DNA from: an uncultured Saprospiraceae bacterium
GTDB taxonomy: Bacteria > Bacteroidota > Bacteroidia > Chitinophagales > Saprospiraceae
Assembly (NCBI GenBank): GCA_938028705.1
Contig: CALIZI010000082.1
Coordinates: 1 to 64,000 of the forward strand
Length of the DNA: 64,000 nt
Direction of reading: 5' to 3'
Under the pieces are notes generated by a model. The model was given only the letters and a program-made list of their open reading frames with translations, had not been told where the DNA came from and did no database searches. The translations under genes and the position numbers were made by a program. Numbering within the stretch: position 1 is the first letter of the stretch; each line of letters opens with the position of its first letter. Of this stretch, positions 1 through 9,267 are shown piece after piece.

Positions 1-178
1 GAATTAACACAAAGGTCACTAAATAATTTTCTAACATATTGGTTATGAGGTTTTTGTGTTCTTTTTCGTTAGTTCGATTTAGTGTTTTTTGTGTACTTAG
101 TGGTTCAAAATGTTGTTAGTTTATTTTTGTCCAACTACTTAAAACCCCAAAAAGACTATCACAAGCCATGCCATCTAC
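1..178. repeat. edge copy of a dispersed intergenic repeat
   Basis: No gene is visible. Bases 96-132 closely match 31494-31529 (both run from 'cttagtggtt' to 'tttatttttgtc'), so this looks like one arm of a dispersed intergenic repeat whose fuller copy lies at 31323-31529. Confidence 0.4.
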
Positions 179-351
179 TCAATCAAAATAAACCCAGCCC
201 AGTATTTCGCCATAACCGTCTTTACGAAGTTTTTCTTTAGCATTGCGAAGGGCGGTGGCAGGGTCTTGTTTTTTTCGTAAAAGATTTTCGTAATGTAGCA
301 TATAACAAAGTTTTCGACCTCCAATTTGAAATATACATTCAGCTTATTTTA
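179..351 (-). pseudogene. short orphan reading frame, possible gene remnant
   Basis: A minus-strand frame of about 56 codons ends at a TGA at 179-181 and is closed upstream by an in-frame stop near 352. It has no convincing start. Its peptide contains LRKKQDPATALRNAKEKLRK followed by an aromatic end (GWVYFD), a composition like the C-terminal end of CHAT-type caspase-fold domains. That resemblance is weak and is inference. It could be the decayed 3' end of a longer gene or chance. Confidence 0.22.
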
Positions 352-801
352 TGGAAAATGGAGTAGATTTTGAAAAAAAGAAGATTTTTTCACATTTATT
401 TTATTCCGATTTTTACAAAAATATAAAAAAAGTGACCGAAAAGGTGATTTAACAATATTTTTTATTTAATTATTTTATAAATCGTTGATAATTAGATTTT
501 TATAATGAAAATAATTTATAATAATAATTTTTAATGCGTAGCCAAATTAGTCGTTTTATTCCTCTTTTCCGATTATTTTCTAATCAAAAAACCGCTGTAA
601 GTGACCTTTTCTTTGAGAGTGGGTTGTTGCATCTTTGTATCGTACAATGTCGAAAGCGACAATAACAATGAATAAACAATCGAATGAGCGCATACCCATT
701 GATGAAGCATTCAAGGTATCCTAAACACACTTTCTCTACTGATATATACCACACAAATCCGGTCATTAAGGCGTATTCAATCATTCACACATTAACTATT
801 T

Positions 802-993
802 TTTGGACAAAGGAAATTAGGGAATTAGGGAATTGAGAAACTCGGTTTAAAGCCGTAATTTATTGATAATCAATTGAGTAAATTTTATTAATAAAATATG
901 TAATTAATTATTTTTTGTAAAAATCTAAAAAAGTCCCGATAGTTATCGGGATTACCTAATTTCCCAATTCCCGAATTTCCTTTGTCCAAAGTC
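802..993. mobile_element. 192-bp hairpin element bordered by 9-bp direct repeats
   Basis: The left end (tttggacaaagg, 802-813) is the reverse complement of the right end (cctttgtccaaa, 979-990). The arms continue imperfectly inward as low-complexity 'gggaattagg' words. The 9-mer taactattt occurs directly at both borders, 793-801 and 994-1002, as expected for a target-site duplication. No ORF inside. The ends resemble the element at 22943-23142. The rest of 352-801 is AT-rich with nothing recognisable. Confidence 0.5.
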
Positions 994-1027
994 TAACTAT
1001 TTTATTAACCATTTTTAAACAATTATC

Positions 1028-1618
1028 ATGAACACTTTAAAAATCAAATCAGGACTTTTGAGCCTGTTGGCAGTCATTGCCTTTTCCTTCTTTTTAAGCT
1101 CTTGCGAACAAGAAAACTTCACGATAGAAGAAGACTTCGTAGAAGCGCAAGTACAAACCGAGACCGACACCGATATCGAATCCAGATATTTCAACAAACT
1201 CTGTTTTGTACAACTTTGCTACAGCTCTTACCTACGCAGATGTGGCGATGCAGGTGGCATCAACTACTGGCTTGGTGTTTTGGGCAATGCACCTAGACCG
1301 CCTGCACACAAAATAGCAGATGTAGCCCTTGGTTTTATTACTTCCGCAGAAGCGAGCAACAAATGGCAAAATCAGTACGCTTCGTTTTTGGCAGCAAGGG
1401 GTTTGAATAGTAATCAAATCAGCAAACATATTTACATCGCCTATCGTGGCTTATTACTCCGACAGCCCGATGTAAACGGTGGAAAATACTGGACGCATAT
1501 TGCCAAAATTCATGGACTAAAAGTAGCAGTTATAAACATTGCTTCTTCGCAGGAGTTTATCAACAGACTCAGCAATATTCAGGCAGAATGTAATGCTTAT
1601 AATGCGAATTGTAACTAA
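1028..1618 (+). CDS. lipoprotein with DUF4214-like domain
   Basis: A 196-residue secreted protein. The N-terminus is a lipoprotein signal peptide with lipobox LSSC (Cys 26), so the mature protein should be lipid-anchored. Residues about 55-185 contain two repeats of the pattern 'Y…LR…D..G..YW' (near 66-82 and 140-160), the hallmark of DUF4214, a helical domain of unknown function found in surface and S-layer-associated proteins. The leader and the 5' flank are almost the same as those of the next gene (1837), although the mature proteins differ. A 218-bp gap separates the two. The molecular role is unknown. Confidence 0.75.
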   Translation: MNTLKIKSGLLSLLAVIAFSFFLSSCEQENFTIEEDFVEAQVQTETDTDIESRYFNKLCFVQLCYSSYLRRCGDAGGINYWLGVLGNAPRPPAHKIADVALGFITSAEASNKWQNQYASFLAARGLNSNQISKHIYIAYRGLLLRQPDVNGGKYWTHIAKIHGLKVAVINIASSQEFINRLSNIQAECNAYNANCN

Positions 1619-1836
1619 TCACTAAAAAACACTCAGGGCATAGCATGATGTAACTCCAATAAATCAGAACAATCTAAGTATTGAGTACGATACTGATTTT
1701 ATCCGCTTCAAGGTACAACCGAGCGCACCCTTTATTTTACTCAGGTTTCGTTACAAAGTAAGCCGTAAAAAACAATGACGTATTCAATCATTTTTTTTAA
1801 TAATAATTACTATTTAACATTTTTAAAACATTGATT

Positions 1837-2724
1837 ATGAAAAACTTAAAAATTAAATTCGGACTTTTTAGCCTATTGGCGGTACTCGCCGCTTCGGTTT
1901 TTTTGACTTCTTGTGAGCAGGAGAGCTTGATACTGCCAACCGATGAAAATCTACCAGAAATCGTAGAGAAACAACTTGAGGTTTCTCAGCAGGTGTGGAA
2001 TAATGCCTTCTCAGATAAACTCACCTATGTCAGTCATGAGTATATGGGGAACATCAAGGACAAGGCAACTAGAGCAGAAGTAGTCAAGTCCATTACAGAT
2101 GAGGCGAAACTCGTAGCTTATGGAAATATAAACCAGCCTGAAACTGTTATCGTTGAGGTATTAGAAGAAGCAACGGAAAAAGCCGTTACCACAAGACAAA
2201 ATTTGCGTACTTATGTGGCAGACGAGATTGAAGTCAACAACCATGTAATTGCTATTAAATGGAATAAAGGTGGCGAAATTTTCACTACTTACTGCGTTGC
2301 TAATGCAGATGGCATTGTGTGGGATAACGTACTCGGCGGTGTATTCTCTATGGACGAAGCAGGTAATGAGGAATACAGTAGCGACTATGCAAGAGCTGCT
2401 TCAAAATGGTATAAAAGATGGTGGACTGTCTCTTGGATATGGGGTTCTCATAGAGGAGAGATGGGATATAAAATCACCATTTATTACAATGGCAACCATG
2501 TATCTAATGTAGACCCTGAAGATTGGGCTGATATGGACGCAGGCAACGAAAAATCAGAGAGCAAAATCATCAAGAACAGTGGTTCTTATGGAAAAATAAA
2601 ATATGCTCTGGGGTTGAGTACTCCAACGGTGTCGCTCTCTTTTAGCTATAATAATTTTTCTGTAAGCTCAAGCGGAATCGGTAGTAGTAGAGTTCGTAAC
2701 GGATATAAATCTTTATATCCTTAA
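1837..2724 (+). CDS. lipoprotein of unknown function
   Basis: A 295-residue protein starting at ATG 1837; a TTG six bases upstream is also possible. The signal peptide ends in lipobox LTSC followed by EQES, matching the leader of the gene at 1028 nearly residue for residue. The mature part has an acidic helical stretch (about 35-110), then a Trp-rich segment (KWYKRWWTVSWIWGSHRG, about 188-206) and a Ser-rich, probably beta-stranded C-terminus ending in Pro. No family is recognised. A strong hairpin terminator follows at 2754. A surface-anchored protein is inferred from the leader alone. Confidence 0.7.
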   Translation: MKNLKIKFGLFSLLAVLAASVFLTSCEQESLILPTDENLPEIVEKQLEVSQQVWNNAFSDKLTYVSHEYMGNIKDKATRAEVVKSITDEAKLVAYGNINQPETVIVEVLEEATEKAVTTRQNLRTYVADEIEVNNHVIAIKWNKGGEIFTTYCVANADGIVWDNVLGGVFSMDEAGNEEYSSDYARAASKWYKRWWTVSWIWGSHRGEMGYKITIYYNGNHVSNVDPEDWADMDAGNEKSESKIIKNSGSYGKIKYALGLSTPTVSLSFSYNNFSVSSSGIGSSRVRNGYKSLYP

Positions 2725-2753
2725 TTAAAAACGTAGAAGGCTAAAACAAACAG

Positions 2754-2784
2754 AAAGGTCGTGAGCAACCCTCACGACCTTTTT
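2754..2784 (+). terminator. Rho-independent terminator
   Basis: A perfect 12-bp stem (aaaggtcgtgag / ctcacgaccttt) with a 5-nt loop runs into a T stretch. It lies 30 bp after the lipoprotein stop and could also serve the convergent methyltransferase gene. Confidence 0.85.
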
Positions 2785-2817
2785 CATTCCCTTTGTCTTC
2801 ATACCGATATCAACACA

Positions 2818-3552
2818 TCAAAACCGCCCCTCCGAAACACAAGTCACCCCCCACAATCTATTCATTTTCCTAAAGTTCATTTCAAAAACATTAATATATT
2901 TTAAAATAAAATTAATGGATGGAGAAGCGGGCTGCATATCCGAACTTTCGGGAGCTTCGTCGGTTTTGCCGCTGCCTTTAATACGTCTGACAAGCCACAC
3001 CAAAGGAAATATCCAACCATAGATATAGTAATGACTGTCGATACGACATTGCTTATCGTCCAGTAATTTTCGTAAAGAGGGGAGCGTATAACGCCGATAA
3101 TGCCCAAGAAACACATCATGCCCCGACCACAAGCTCATAAAGGCAGGAACGGTAATAAAATAATGAGCATTTTCGCCAAGTCGATTGCGGATGTCTTGCA
3201 AAATGGCGTAGTCATCTTCGATGTGTTCGAGTACATCCATCATCACCACTACGCAGTCGTTGACACCTTCGGGTATGTAGTGCATTTTTCGGATATTTGA
3301 ACCTGCTGTCGCTGCCATTTCTTCTTCCGAATATCCAATATCCACCAACAAGACTTCCTTCACAGCATCGGGAAAAGCCTTTTGCAATTCAATCGCAAAA
3401 AAACCCGAACCCGAACCGAAGTCTATGATAGTCAGGGGTTTAGCTTGTGCTTTGGAGAGCTTTTTGAAATACCGGAACAGCGGTACTTTCTTCGATTGAT
3501 AGTACCAATGCACTTTAGGGTCAACACCATTTTCAAGTTCCTTTAAATCCAT
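2818..3552 (-). CDS. class I SAM-dependent methyltransferase
   Basis: A 244-residue Rossmann-fold methyltransferase. The glycine-rich SAM-binding motif DFGSGSGFFA is at about 44-53, the acidic end of strand beta2 (LLVDIG) near 72-77, and the beta4 motif VVMMDVLEHIEDD at about 102-114, as in the methyltransferase type 11/12 families (UbiE/ubiquinone-like). The C-terminal third has a hydrophobic YGWIFPLVWLVRR segment that may contact membrane or lipid. The substrate cannot be read from the sequence. The gene heads a run of minus-strand genes. Confidence 0.8.
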   Translation of the reverse strand: MDLKELENGVDPKVHWYYQSKKVPLFRYFKKLSKAQAKPLTIIDFGSGSGFFAIELQKAFPDAVKEVLLVDIGYSEEEMAATAGSNIRKMHYIPEGVNDCVVVMMDVLEHIEDDYAILQDIRNRLGENAHYFITVPAFMSLWSGHDVFLGHYRRYTLPSLRKLLDDKQCRIDSHYYIYGWIFPLVWLVRRIKGSGKTDEAPESSDMQPASPSINFILKYINVFEMNFRKMNRLWGVTCVSEGRF

Positions 3553-3634
3553 TGTTGGGAAATTGGGTAATTGGGGGAATTAGGTAATTAGCTCTTATTT
3601 TTGAAATTTGTTATTTGTTATTTGGAATTTACCT

Positions 3635-4360
3635 TTAGGTTCTCGTAGTGTACCAATCGGGCGGGTCAATAAGGTCGAGTGATTTTCCGTCATGGTCATA
3701 TCGTTTTTTATCGAAAGTATCGTGAGGCAGAAAATAGCTTTTGGCTTCATCGGGAATAGCTTGTTGACGTTGGATTTCTTGTAGTTCATTTTTGAACCAC
3801 AGCGATGCAAAAATACCCGAAAATGCACCGAACAAATGCCCTTCCCACGAGATACCCTCTTGGTCGGGCAGCACACCCAAAAACATACTGCCATACATCA
3901 TCAACACAATCAGTGAGAGGACTAAAGACGTGCGGTTTTTGAGAAAAATACCATTCCAAAACAGAAAAGCCACCAAGCCATACACAACTCCGCTGGCACC
4001 GATATGATACACAGGTCTGCCGAATACCCACACTGCAAAACCCGTCAAAATATAAATCATGCCGATAGCCGGAATTGCCACGCGGCGGTAAAAATAAATC
4101 GTAGTGACTCCCAAGAGGAGCAAAGGTATGCTATTGGAAAATAAATGTTGAATACTACCATGCACCAAAGGCGCAGTGAGGATACCCTGCAAACCTTCTA
4201 CATGCAAAGGATACAATCCCCAAGCCCGCAAACGCAAGCCAAATATGATTTTTGACAAATGTATCAGCCACAGCAAAGCCACAAATAATACAGGCAAAAT
4301 CAAACTCTCGCGAAAGGCTTGACGCTCGTTTAATTCATTTAATGTTTGTTCATTCGACAT
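3635..4360 (-). CDS. rhomboid family intramembrane serine protease
   Basis: A 241-residue polytopic membrane protein with about six hydrophobic segments. Rhomboid landmarks are present: an HGSIQHLFSN segment (oxyanion-side His and Asn), the catalytic serine in GASGVVYG (about residue 122), and the catalytic histidine in EGHLFGAFSG near 172. These form the Ser-His dyad that cleaves substrates inside the membrane. A hydrophilic tail of about 50 residues follows the last helix. A second, different rhomboid lies at 19677. The substrate is unknown. Confidence 0.88.
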   Translation of the reverse strand: MSNEQTLNELNERQAFRESLILPVLFVALLWLIHLSKIIFGLRLRAWGLYPLHVEGLQGILTAPLVHGSIQHLFSNSIPLLLLGVTTIYFYRRVAIPAIGMIYILTGFAVWVFGRPVYHIGASGVVYGLVAFLFWNGIFLKNRTSLVLSLIVLMMYGSMFLGVLPDQEGISWEGHLFGAFSGIFASLWFKNELQEIQRQQAIPDEAKSYFLPHDTFDKKRYDHDGKSLDLIDPPDWYTTRT

Positions 4361-4521
4361 TTTTCATTAAGCATTTAATATTCATCATTATCGCATTTCA
4401 ACAATATTTATTTATTTATTCACTCATTCTACATTATCGCATTTCAACATTACCACATTTTAGCATTTAATATTCACTCATTCAGTCATTCAAAATTCAC
4501 TCATTCAGTATTACCACATTA
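4361..4521. repeat. low-complexity word array
   Basis: The gap consists of repeated variants of 'cattcactcattc', 'attatcgcatttcaac' and 'accacatt', forming imperfect direct repeats. The same style recurs at many gene borders in this window. Confidence 0.5.
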
Positions 4522-5745
4522 TCACATTTCAGCATTATCGCATTCCATCGTTACATAATCCGTAAGATATTGAAAATGAGGTGTTAATTCACCGTTTTTA
4601 GTGATAGTTGCTCTTTGTATGACGGCACTTTTTTCGCCCTCCATCAACTCTTCCAAGACACTTTTCAAAAATTGCTCACCAAAAGATTCGGAAGCATCGC
4701 GGGGCATTTCATTTGGCAGATTATCTATGGTCATCATATCTACTACGCCGGATTGGTGTGGTGCGGTCATGCTTTCTTTTTCGACATCGTAACCGAAAAT
4801 CGGGTCGGCAATCGTACTCGCATCAAGCGTAGAAGGAATGGACGACACCGGGGCAATATCACATGTAACATCTGCAATGACACTAATGTTGAAATCATCA
4901 CGTTTCATGTCCGTTTTTGTGAAAAATTGTGGTGCGCGATTATCCCAATAAATGCCGTTAATCATCAAATCCGCTACTTGTGTGTAAGGCGCGAAAATGG
5001 ATTCGTAGTCCTGCGGATTGGCATAAAAATCGGGCTTATCAAAACCCTTCGTCACTTTATGTCGCGCATAATCTTTGCACATCAATTGCGTATAAACCGC
5101 CTCGTCGTAAGTCTTATTCAAAAAATCTTCGGGCGCAACACGCCGGATATTCATAGCATCCAAGACCTCCACTGCACCGCCTGATACCCGTCCGCTACCT
5201 GTCACGACAGTCTTAAAAACAGGCAGTTTCAAAGTCTTATAAATGGCTTTGGCTTCGGCATAATCGTGACAGTCTTTCATACGCTTGAGCGAAAAATCTC
5301 CGGTGCGTCTGCCGTAGGTGAGTATGCCGTTGTGTGCGCCTACGATACCCGCAAAACGCCCGAAGGCAATCAGTCTTCTACCGCGTTCATTGGTGAGGGT
5401 TTCGTAATCTATCATGCGGATATTTTTCTGTAATATCGCCTGAAGCAAGCCGCGATTATAGGCTTGTTTTTTAATGGTATGAGAGAAAAAGAAGTAGATT
5501 TTATTGGGAATCAATTGAGCAATCGGCACTTCTTTGACTCCCATAAGTACCTCACAATCAGTTACATCGTCTGTAAGTTCGATGCCTTCTGCGCTATATT
5601 CTTCATTCGTATAACAACGTCCGCGAGAAGTCTGTACTTTAATGTCAACAGGGTAATTATCTATAATATGGCGACATTGTTTTGGAGTCAGGGGAACTCG
5701 TGAATCAGGTGGTATTTTACCCTCACGAATGATACCAATTTTCAT
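4522..5745 (-). CDS. NAD(P)-dependent oxidoreductase, saccharopine/alanine dehydrogenase family
   Basis: A 407-residue protein beginning MKIGIIREGKIPPDSRVPLTP, the N-terminal signature of the alanine dehydrogenase/transhydrogenase/LYS1-type saccharopine dehydrogenase superfamily. Residues 1-135 form the AlaDh_PNT-like N-domain. A Rossmann-like segment follows (VVTGSGRVSGGAVEVL, about 178-193), with a conserved C-terminal half (SVIADVTCDIAPVSSIPSTL, about 288-307) of the saccharopine dehydrogenase type. Known members catalyse NAD-linked oxidative deamination or saccharopine cleavage. Which substrate applies here is uncertain, and neighbours give no pathway hint. Confidence 0.75.
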   Translation of the reverse strand: MKIGIIREGKIPPDSRVPLTPKQCRHIIDNYPVDIKVQTSRGRCYTNEEYSAEGIELTDDVTDCEVLMGVKEVPIAQLIPNKIYFFFSHTIKKQAYNRGLLQAILQKNIRMIDYETLTNERGRRLIAFGRFAGIVGAHNGILTYGRRTGDFSLKRMKDCHDYAEAKAIYKTLKLPVFKTVVTGSGRVSGGAVEVLDAMNIRRVAPEDFLNKTYDEAVYTQLMCKDYARHKVTKGFDKPDFYANPQDYESIFAPYTQVADLMINGIYWDNRAPQFFTKTDMKRDDFNISVIADVTCDIAPVSSIPSTLDASTIADPIFGYDVEKESMTAPHQSGVVDMMTIDNLPNEMPRDASESFGEQFLKSVLEELMEGEKSAVIQRATITKNGELTPHFQYLTDYVTMECDNAEM

Positions 5746-6022
5746 ATATTTATATTTTAATGGTTAATGGTCAATGATTAATGATTAATAGTGGATTTGC
5801 GATAAAAAACGCACAAAAGTAATAAAATTATCGGTGTATCAGGTAATTGGTTGAACGGTGTATCAGTTGAACAGGTAGTCAGGTAGTAGTACAGGTTAAT
5901 TGTATTAAAATATTTTTTATTTAAAATAAAAATAATTTAATAAAAATGTACAAAACTAATCCCCTAATCACTCTATAAACCAATCACTCTATCAACTTTA
6001 TAAACTCTATCAACTCCACAAA

Positions 6023-6814
6023 CTACTCACAAGTCAGGTCAAACATCCGTTCAATATCTGCCAGATAAAGTTGGTCAATATACGCACCATTCGGATTACC
6101 GCGAATGAAATTTTGGTATAATAATGCCTTTTTAAATTGCTTACAAGCCAGTGCCTTATTGCCTTTTTTGTGACTAACTATACCTTTATGATAATAGGCT
6201 TCGGGGCATTTTTCCCACTTCCGAATGATGGTATCAAAATCAGCATTAGCACCCTCATAATCAGCGAGTTCAATCTTGGTCAATCCTCTGTGCATAAAGA
6301 CGTACAAATCAACATCATCTTCACCAAATCGCTCAATATAGTCGTCGAAAGTAGTGAGTGCGGTTGTATAATCACCCATTTCTTTGTAGGTAAGCCCCAG
6401 ACGAGTATAAGCACTACCGGGAATGATAATGTCAATATGATTATTGTGTTGAATAGCGGTCTTAAAATCCTTAATCGCGCCTTCATAATCTCCGATAGAT
6501 AGCTTGCACATACCCGTATAATTGGCATACATATATGGGTCAAGTTCTGCGGCACGATTCATATAAGGCATACCCTCTATGTAATTATCCTTTCTGATTA
6601 GTTGCAATCCTTTCCGGTAATACGCCCATGCTTCCGTCGGATATTCGGCAATGATACTATCCAATGTTGCCCACCAATCCGGCGAAGCATAGCCCAGTTT
6701 GTCCAAGCGTTCTTTGGCAGCTTTTTCATCATATTCAGGCTGCGGAAAACAGCCGCTAAAACCAATAATTCCAAGTAAAAAAATACAATATAATTGAAAA
6801 GTAATTTTATTCAT
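6023..6814 (-). CDS. tetratricopeptide-repeat lipoprotein
   Basis: A 263-residue protein with a signal peptide and lipobox FSGC (Cys about 22), followed by six or so TPR-like helical pairs (for example AWAYYRKGLQLIRKDNYIEG, then AAELDPYMYANYTGMCKLSIGDYEGAIKDF and AYTRLGLTYKEMGDYTTALTTFDDYI, each split across helices). TPRs mediate protein-protein contacts, so an envelope scaffold role is likely but not specific. It lies between other minus-strand genes with an 81-bp gap to the lipoprotein upstream at 6896. Confidence 0.8.
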   Translation of the reverse strand: MNKITFQLYCIFLLGIIGFSGCFPQPEYDEKAAKERLDKLGYASPDWWATLDSIIAEYPTEAWAYYRKGLQLIRKDNYIEGMPYMNRAAELDPYMYANYTGMCKLSIGDYEGAIKDFKTAIQHNNHIDIIIPGSAYTRLGLTYKEMGDYTTALTTFDDYIERFGEDDVDLYVFMHRGLTKIELADYEGANADFDTIIRKWEKCPEAYYHKGIVSHKKGNKALACKQFKKALLYQNFIRGNPNGAYIDQLYLADIERMFDLTCE

Positions 6815-6895
6815 ATAAAAAATATTATTTTGCGATTTAACACTTACAAACTACGTACTATCGACCATTAATCATTCACCATTAATCGTTAATCA

Positions 6896-7969
6896 TTAAA
6901 TAATCACCTTTATCTGTCCATTTATTATTCGGAAATTAATGACTTTATAATTGTCATAATCTTGGTCTTTATATTCGTAAGGTATCCACTTGTCGAGTGT
7001 ATGGGCGAGGTCGAGAATTTGTTGGCTAATATCGGGATGAAATTCGCGGGCTTTATAATTTAAGTCCATACCTGTGAGTGTAAATTCTCCGGTTTCACCT
7101 ATGCAGTTGGCTAAAAATTTGAGTATCAGAATACCATTTTCTCCTTCGGTGTTTTTGGGTGTTTTATAAGCATCGTAAAAATGATTTTTGATAGCATTGC
7201 CGCCACCTTCGTAGGTCTCGCCTATATTGCCACTGGAGGCAACACCATTGATACTGCAACGCTGGAAAGTGCTGTTTTTCAATAAGTTATCAAAATTTTC
7301 GATTGCTGTTTTTTTTGTATAAATGAGTTCATATTTATCCGTTTCATTCCAAACGGAGAGCTTCAAACGCTCACCTTCCGCTTCCATGATTTGCATAAGC
7401 CGCCCCTTTGTAAAGGTACAATCTGTAGGATATCCGGTCTGATATAAAAAAGCATAATCTTGGTATTTTTCAATATTCCAACAACGAATTTCTGATTGCC
7501 CTTTTTCGGAAATGGTATAAATTTTTTCTTTATCAAAATGCAATTCTCGTTTTCCGTTTATCCATGAAGTATTTTGTAAAAAAGAGCGTAGCTCGCCTTC
7601 ATCTTTTTCAACGGGTACGTCTTTCACCCGCCTCAATAAATAGCGATAATTGCTTTTGTTTACAAATGTATCTTGCGAGAGTATAAGCATTTCGGAATGT
7701 ATAGTATCTATCGTAAGAATATTCCGGTTCAGCGACCAATTTTTTACCTCTGCATCGTCTCCCAACCTCTTGACGGTCATTGTACCGTCGGGGCGATACT
7801 CATTGATTACAGGCAGTGAAAAATTGGGTTCATATTCAGCATAAACACCTACCCATAGCCCATGTAATTGTTCGGGATTAGAAGGCACTAATTTGCATTG
7901 AGCAAACAAGGTGATGATTAAAATACAGAATGTAGTGACGTGTAATTTTGTATAATTAAAATAATTCAT
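6896..7969 (-). CDS. lipoprotein of unknown function
   Basis: A 357-residue protein. The N-terminus is a hydrophobic leader with a possible lipobox LFAQC (Cys about 25). The next segment (LHGLWVGVYAEYEPN … DGTMTVKRLGDDAEVKNWSL) resembles lipocalin-like or 'extracellular beta-barrel' modules that begin with a G.W pattern and a strand ladder. The C-terminal third (about 235-357) is more polar and contains a Gly-rich EGGGNAIKNHFYDAY stretch. No family is recognised with confidence. It probably faces the periplasm. Confidence 0.65.
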   Translation of the reverse strand: MNYFNYTKLHVTTFCILIITLFAQCKLVPSNPEQLHGLWVGVYAEYEPNFSLPVINEYRPDGTMTVKRLGDDAEVKNWSLNRNILTIDTIHSEMLILSQDTFVNKSNYRYLLRRVKDVPVEKDEGELRSFLQNTSWINGKRELHFDKEKIYTISEKGQSEIRCWNIEKYQDYAFLYQTGYPTDCTFTKGRLMQIMEAEGERLKLSVWNETDKYELIYTKKTAIENFDNLLKNSTFQRCSINGVASSGNIGETYEGGGNAIKNHFYDAYKTPKNTEGENGILILKFLANCIGETGEFTLTGMDLNYKAREFHPDISQQILDLAHTLDKWIPYEYKDQDYDNYKVINFRIINGQIKVII

Positions 7970-8122
7970 GTGTAATTAACGATAAATTGTAGAGATACAA
8001 AATTAAAGTGTGGTTGATTAATATTATTATCAACTAATAACTTAGTTTAAAGTGATTTTATTACCCAAGTTAGCTGAATTAATTAATTTAGGTTGCGGAT
8101 AAAGACAAGTTCATTCATGTAG

Positions 8123-8343
8123 TTGACACTTTATACGATATTAATTTTACACAAAGTATCATAAACCCGTTTGGTAAACTTTTCAAGTTTGCTAAACGTG
8201 GATAAGGTACTAAAGTTTGTAACTAGCTAAAAATCAGTACATTACTTCTCCGATAGCTATCGGAGACCAAACTTTTTGAAGTTTAGCAAACGGAGTATTT
8301 AAATTTTGTTTTGATTTTTAAAATGAGATTCCAAAAGTGTCAA
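8123..8343. repeat. repeat family II, copy 1
   Basis: An element of about 221 bp whose ends are inverted (ttgacacttt at 8123 and aaaagtgtcaa ending at 8343). Internal inverted arms match around 'cccgtttggtaaactt' and 'aagtttagcaaacgg'. A second copy is at 16929-17134. The interior hairpin differs: this copy holds a ctccgatagctatcggag palindrome that copy 2 lacks. No coding capacity. Confidence 0.75.
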
Positions 8344-8465
8344 AACTTTTATTATTTAGATGAACTTGTTCGGATAAATGAGAAATTTTAAAAAACATCC
8401 CAACAATTATCAGAACCAATGTGGAGATATTTCACACGATATTTTTGGAATTTGGTACTTGGAAT

Positions 8466-8495
8466 TTGGAATTTAGTCAAGTTGTCCTATCTTTG
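8466..8495 (+). promoter_or_regulatory. Bacteroidota-type promoter of the methionine unit
   Basis: TTG (8466-8468), 19 bases, then TATCTTTG (8488-8495). This fits the Bacteroidota primary-sigma consensus TTG-N19-TAnnTTTG exactly. Transcription would start near 8502, about 20 bases before the SAM-I aptamer. Confidence 0.75.
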
Positions 8496-8518
8496 CCCAA
8501 GTTTTTAAACATTACATT

Positions 8519-8630
8519 TTTTTATCAAGAAAGGTGAAGGGAATTGGCCCGTTGAAGCCTTAGCAACCTATCCTGTCATACATTCGGGATGCAGGTGCTA
8601 CATCCAACCCAATTTGGGATAGATAAGAAT
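8519..8630 (+). promoter_or_regulatory. SAM-I (S-box) riboswitch
   Basis: The conserved S-box core is visible in order: P1 5' side ttatcaagaaaggtgaaggg (8522-8541), tggcccgttgaagcct, tagcaacct, a variable P3 arm, ggtgctacatcc (8594-8605), and the P1 3' side gataag (8622-8627). The family binds S-adenosylmethionine and lowers expression of methionine genes when SAM is plentiful. Just after it, aataag (8628-8633) can pair with cttatt (8640-8645) ahead of a T-rich tract, a weak candidate terminator for attenuation. The downstream gene order osmC-like, metZ, metX fits methionine control. Confidence 0.9.
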
Positions 8631-8778
8631 AAGACTTTCCTTATTTAAATTTTTTCCCTTTTTATAGTGTTGTAGTGCGGTGGTGTTGTAGTGTCGTAGT
8701 ATTTTTTGCTATGCAAAAAATCTATTTCTATGACAAACTTCAACACTACCGCACCACAACACCACAACACTCAGTAAC

Positions 8779-9186
8779 ATGAAAATAAATTTAAAAAGAC
8801 TAGACGATGACATGCACTTTGAGCTGTCGAATGAGAAAGGACATACTTTGGAATTGGCAAGTGGCGGCAAGGCGGTAGGTCCTATGGAATCGGTATTGAT
8901 GGCGGTGGCGGGATGTAGCAGCATTGATGTCGTGAGCATTTTGAAGAAGATGAAACTTGACCTCAAAGACCTCAAAGTAGAGGTCAACGGCGAGCGGGCT
9001 ACCGACCAAGTTCCGGCGGTATTCACCAAGATACATGCACATTACAAACTCTACGGCGATATTCCAGAAGTCAAAGCAGAGAGAGCCTTAGAGCTGACTT
9101 TTACCAAGTATTGTTCGGTCTCCGTCATGCTTCAAAAAGCGGCAGAAGTGACGTATTCTTACGAGATTATTGAATATAATGAGTGA
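8779..9186 (+). CDS. OsmC family protein
   Basis: A 135-residue OsmC/YhfA-type protein. Conserved features are GPMESVLMAVAGCSSIDVVSIL (about 33-54; catalytic-type Cys 46 in AGCSS) and a second conserved Cys in FTKYCSVSVML (about 112). OsmC relatives are thiol peroxidases or redox proteins acting on organic hydroperoxides. It is the first gene after the SAM-I riboswitch and lies upstream of metZ and metX, so a link to sulfur metabolism is likely; that role is inference. The start ATG is 149 bp after the aptamer. Confidence 0.88.
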   Translation: MKINLKRLDDDMHFELSNEKGHTLELASGGKAVGPMESVLMAVAGCSSIDVVSILKKMKLDLKDLKVEVNGERATDQVPAVFTKIHAHYKLYGDIPEVKAERALELTFTKYCSVSVMLQKAAEVTYSYEIIEYNE

Positions 9187-9235
9187 ATGAGTGGGTTTTG
9201 AATGAGTGAATAACTTATTGATTGTCAATTATTTA

Positions 9236-9267
9236 TTATATAAAAATATTTAAATATTTTTATATAA
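9236..9267. repeat. 32-bp perfect AT palindrome within a hairpin gap
   Basis: The two halves are exact reverse complements about the centre 9251/9252. It is flanked by mirrored words (tgaatgagtgaataac on the left, gcttattcaatgagtt on the right), so the whole 9187-9300 gap can fold into one long hairpin downstream of the OsmC-like gene. Confidence 0.7.

Noticed and set aside
584-784. 66-codon minus-strand frame
   Set aside because: No promoter, no leader or domain, sits in low-complexity DNA; not supportable as a gene.
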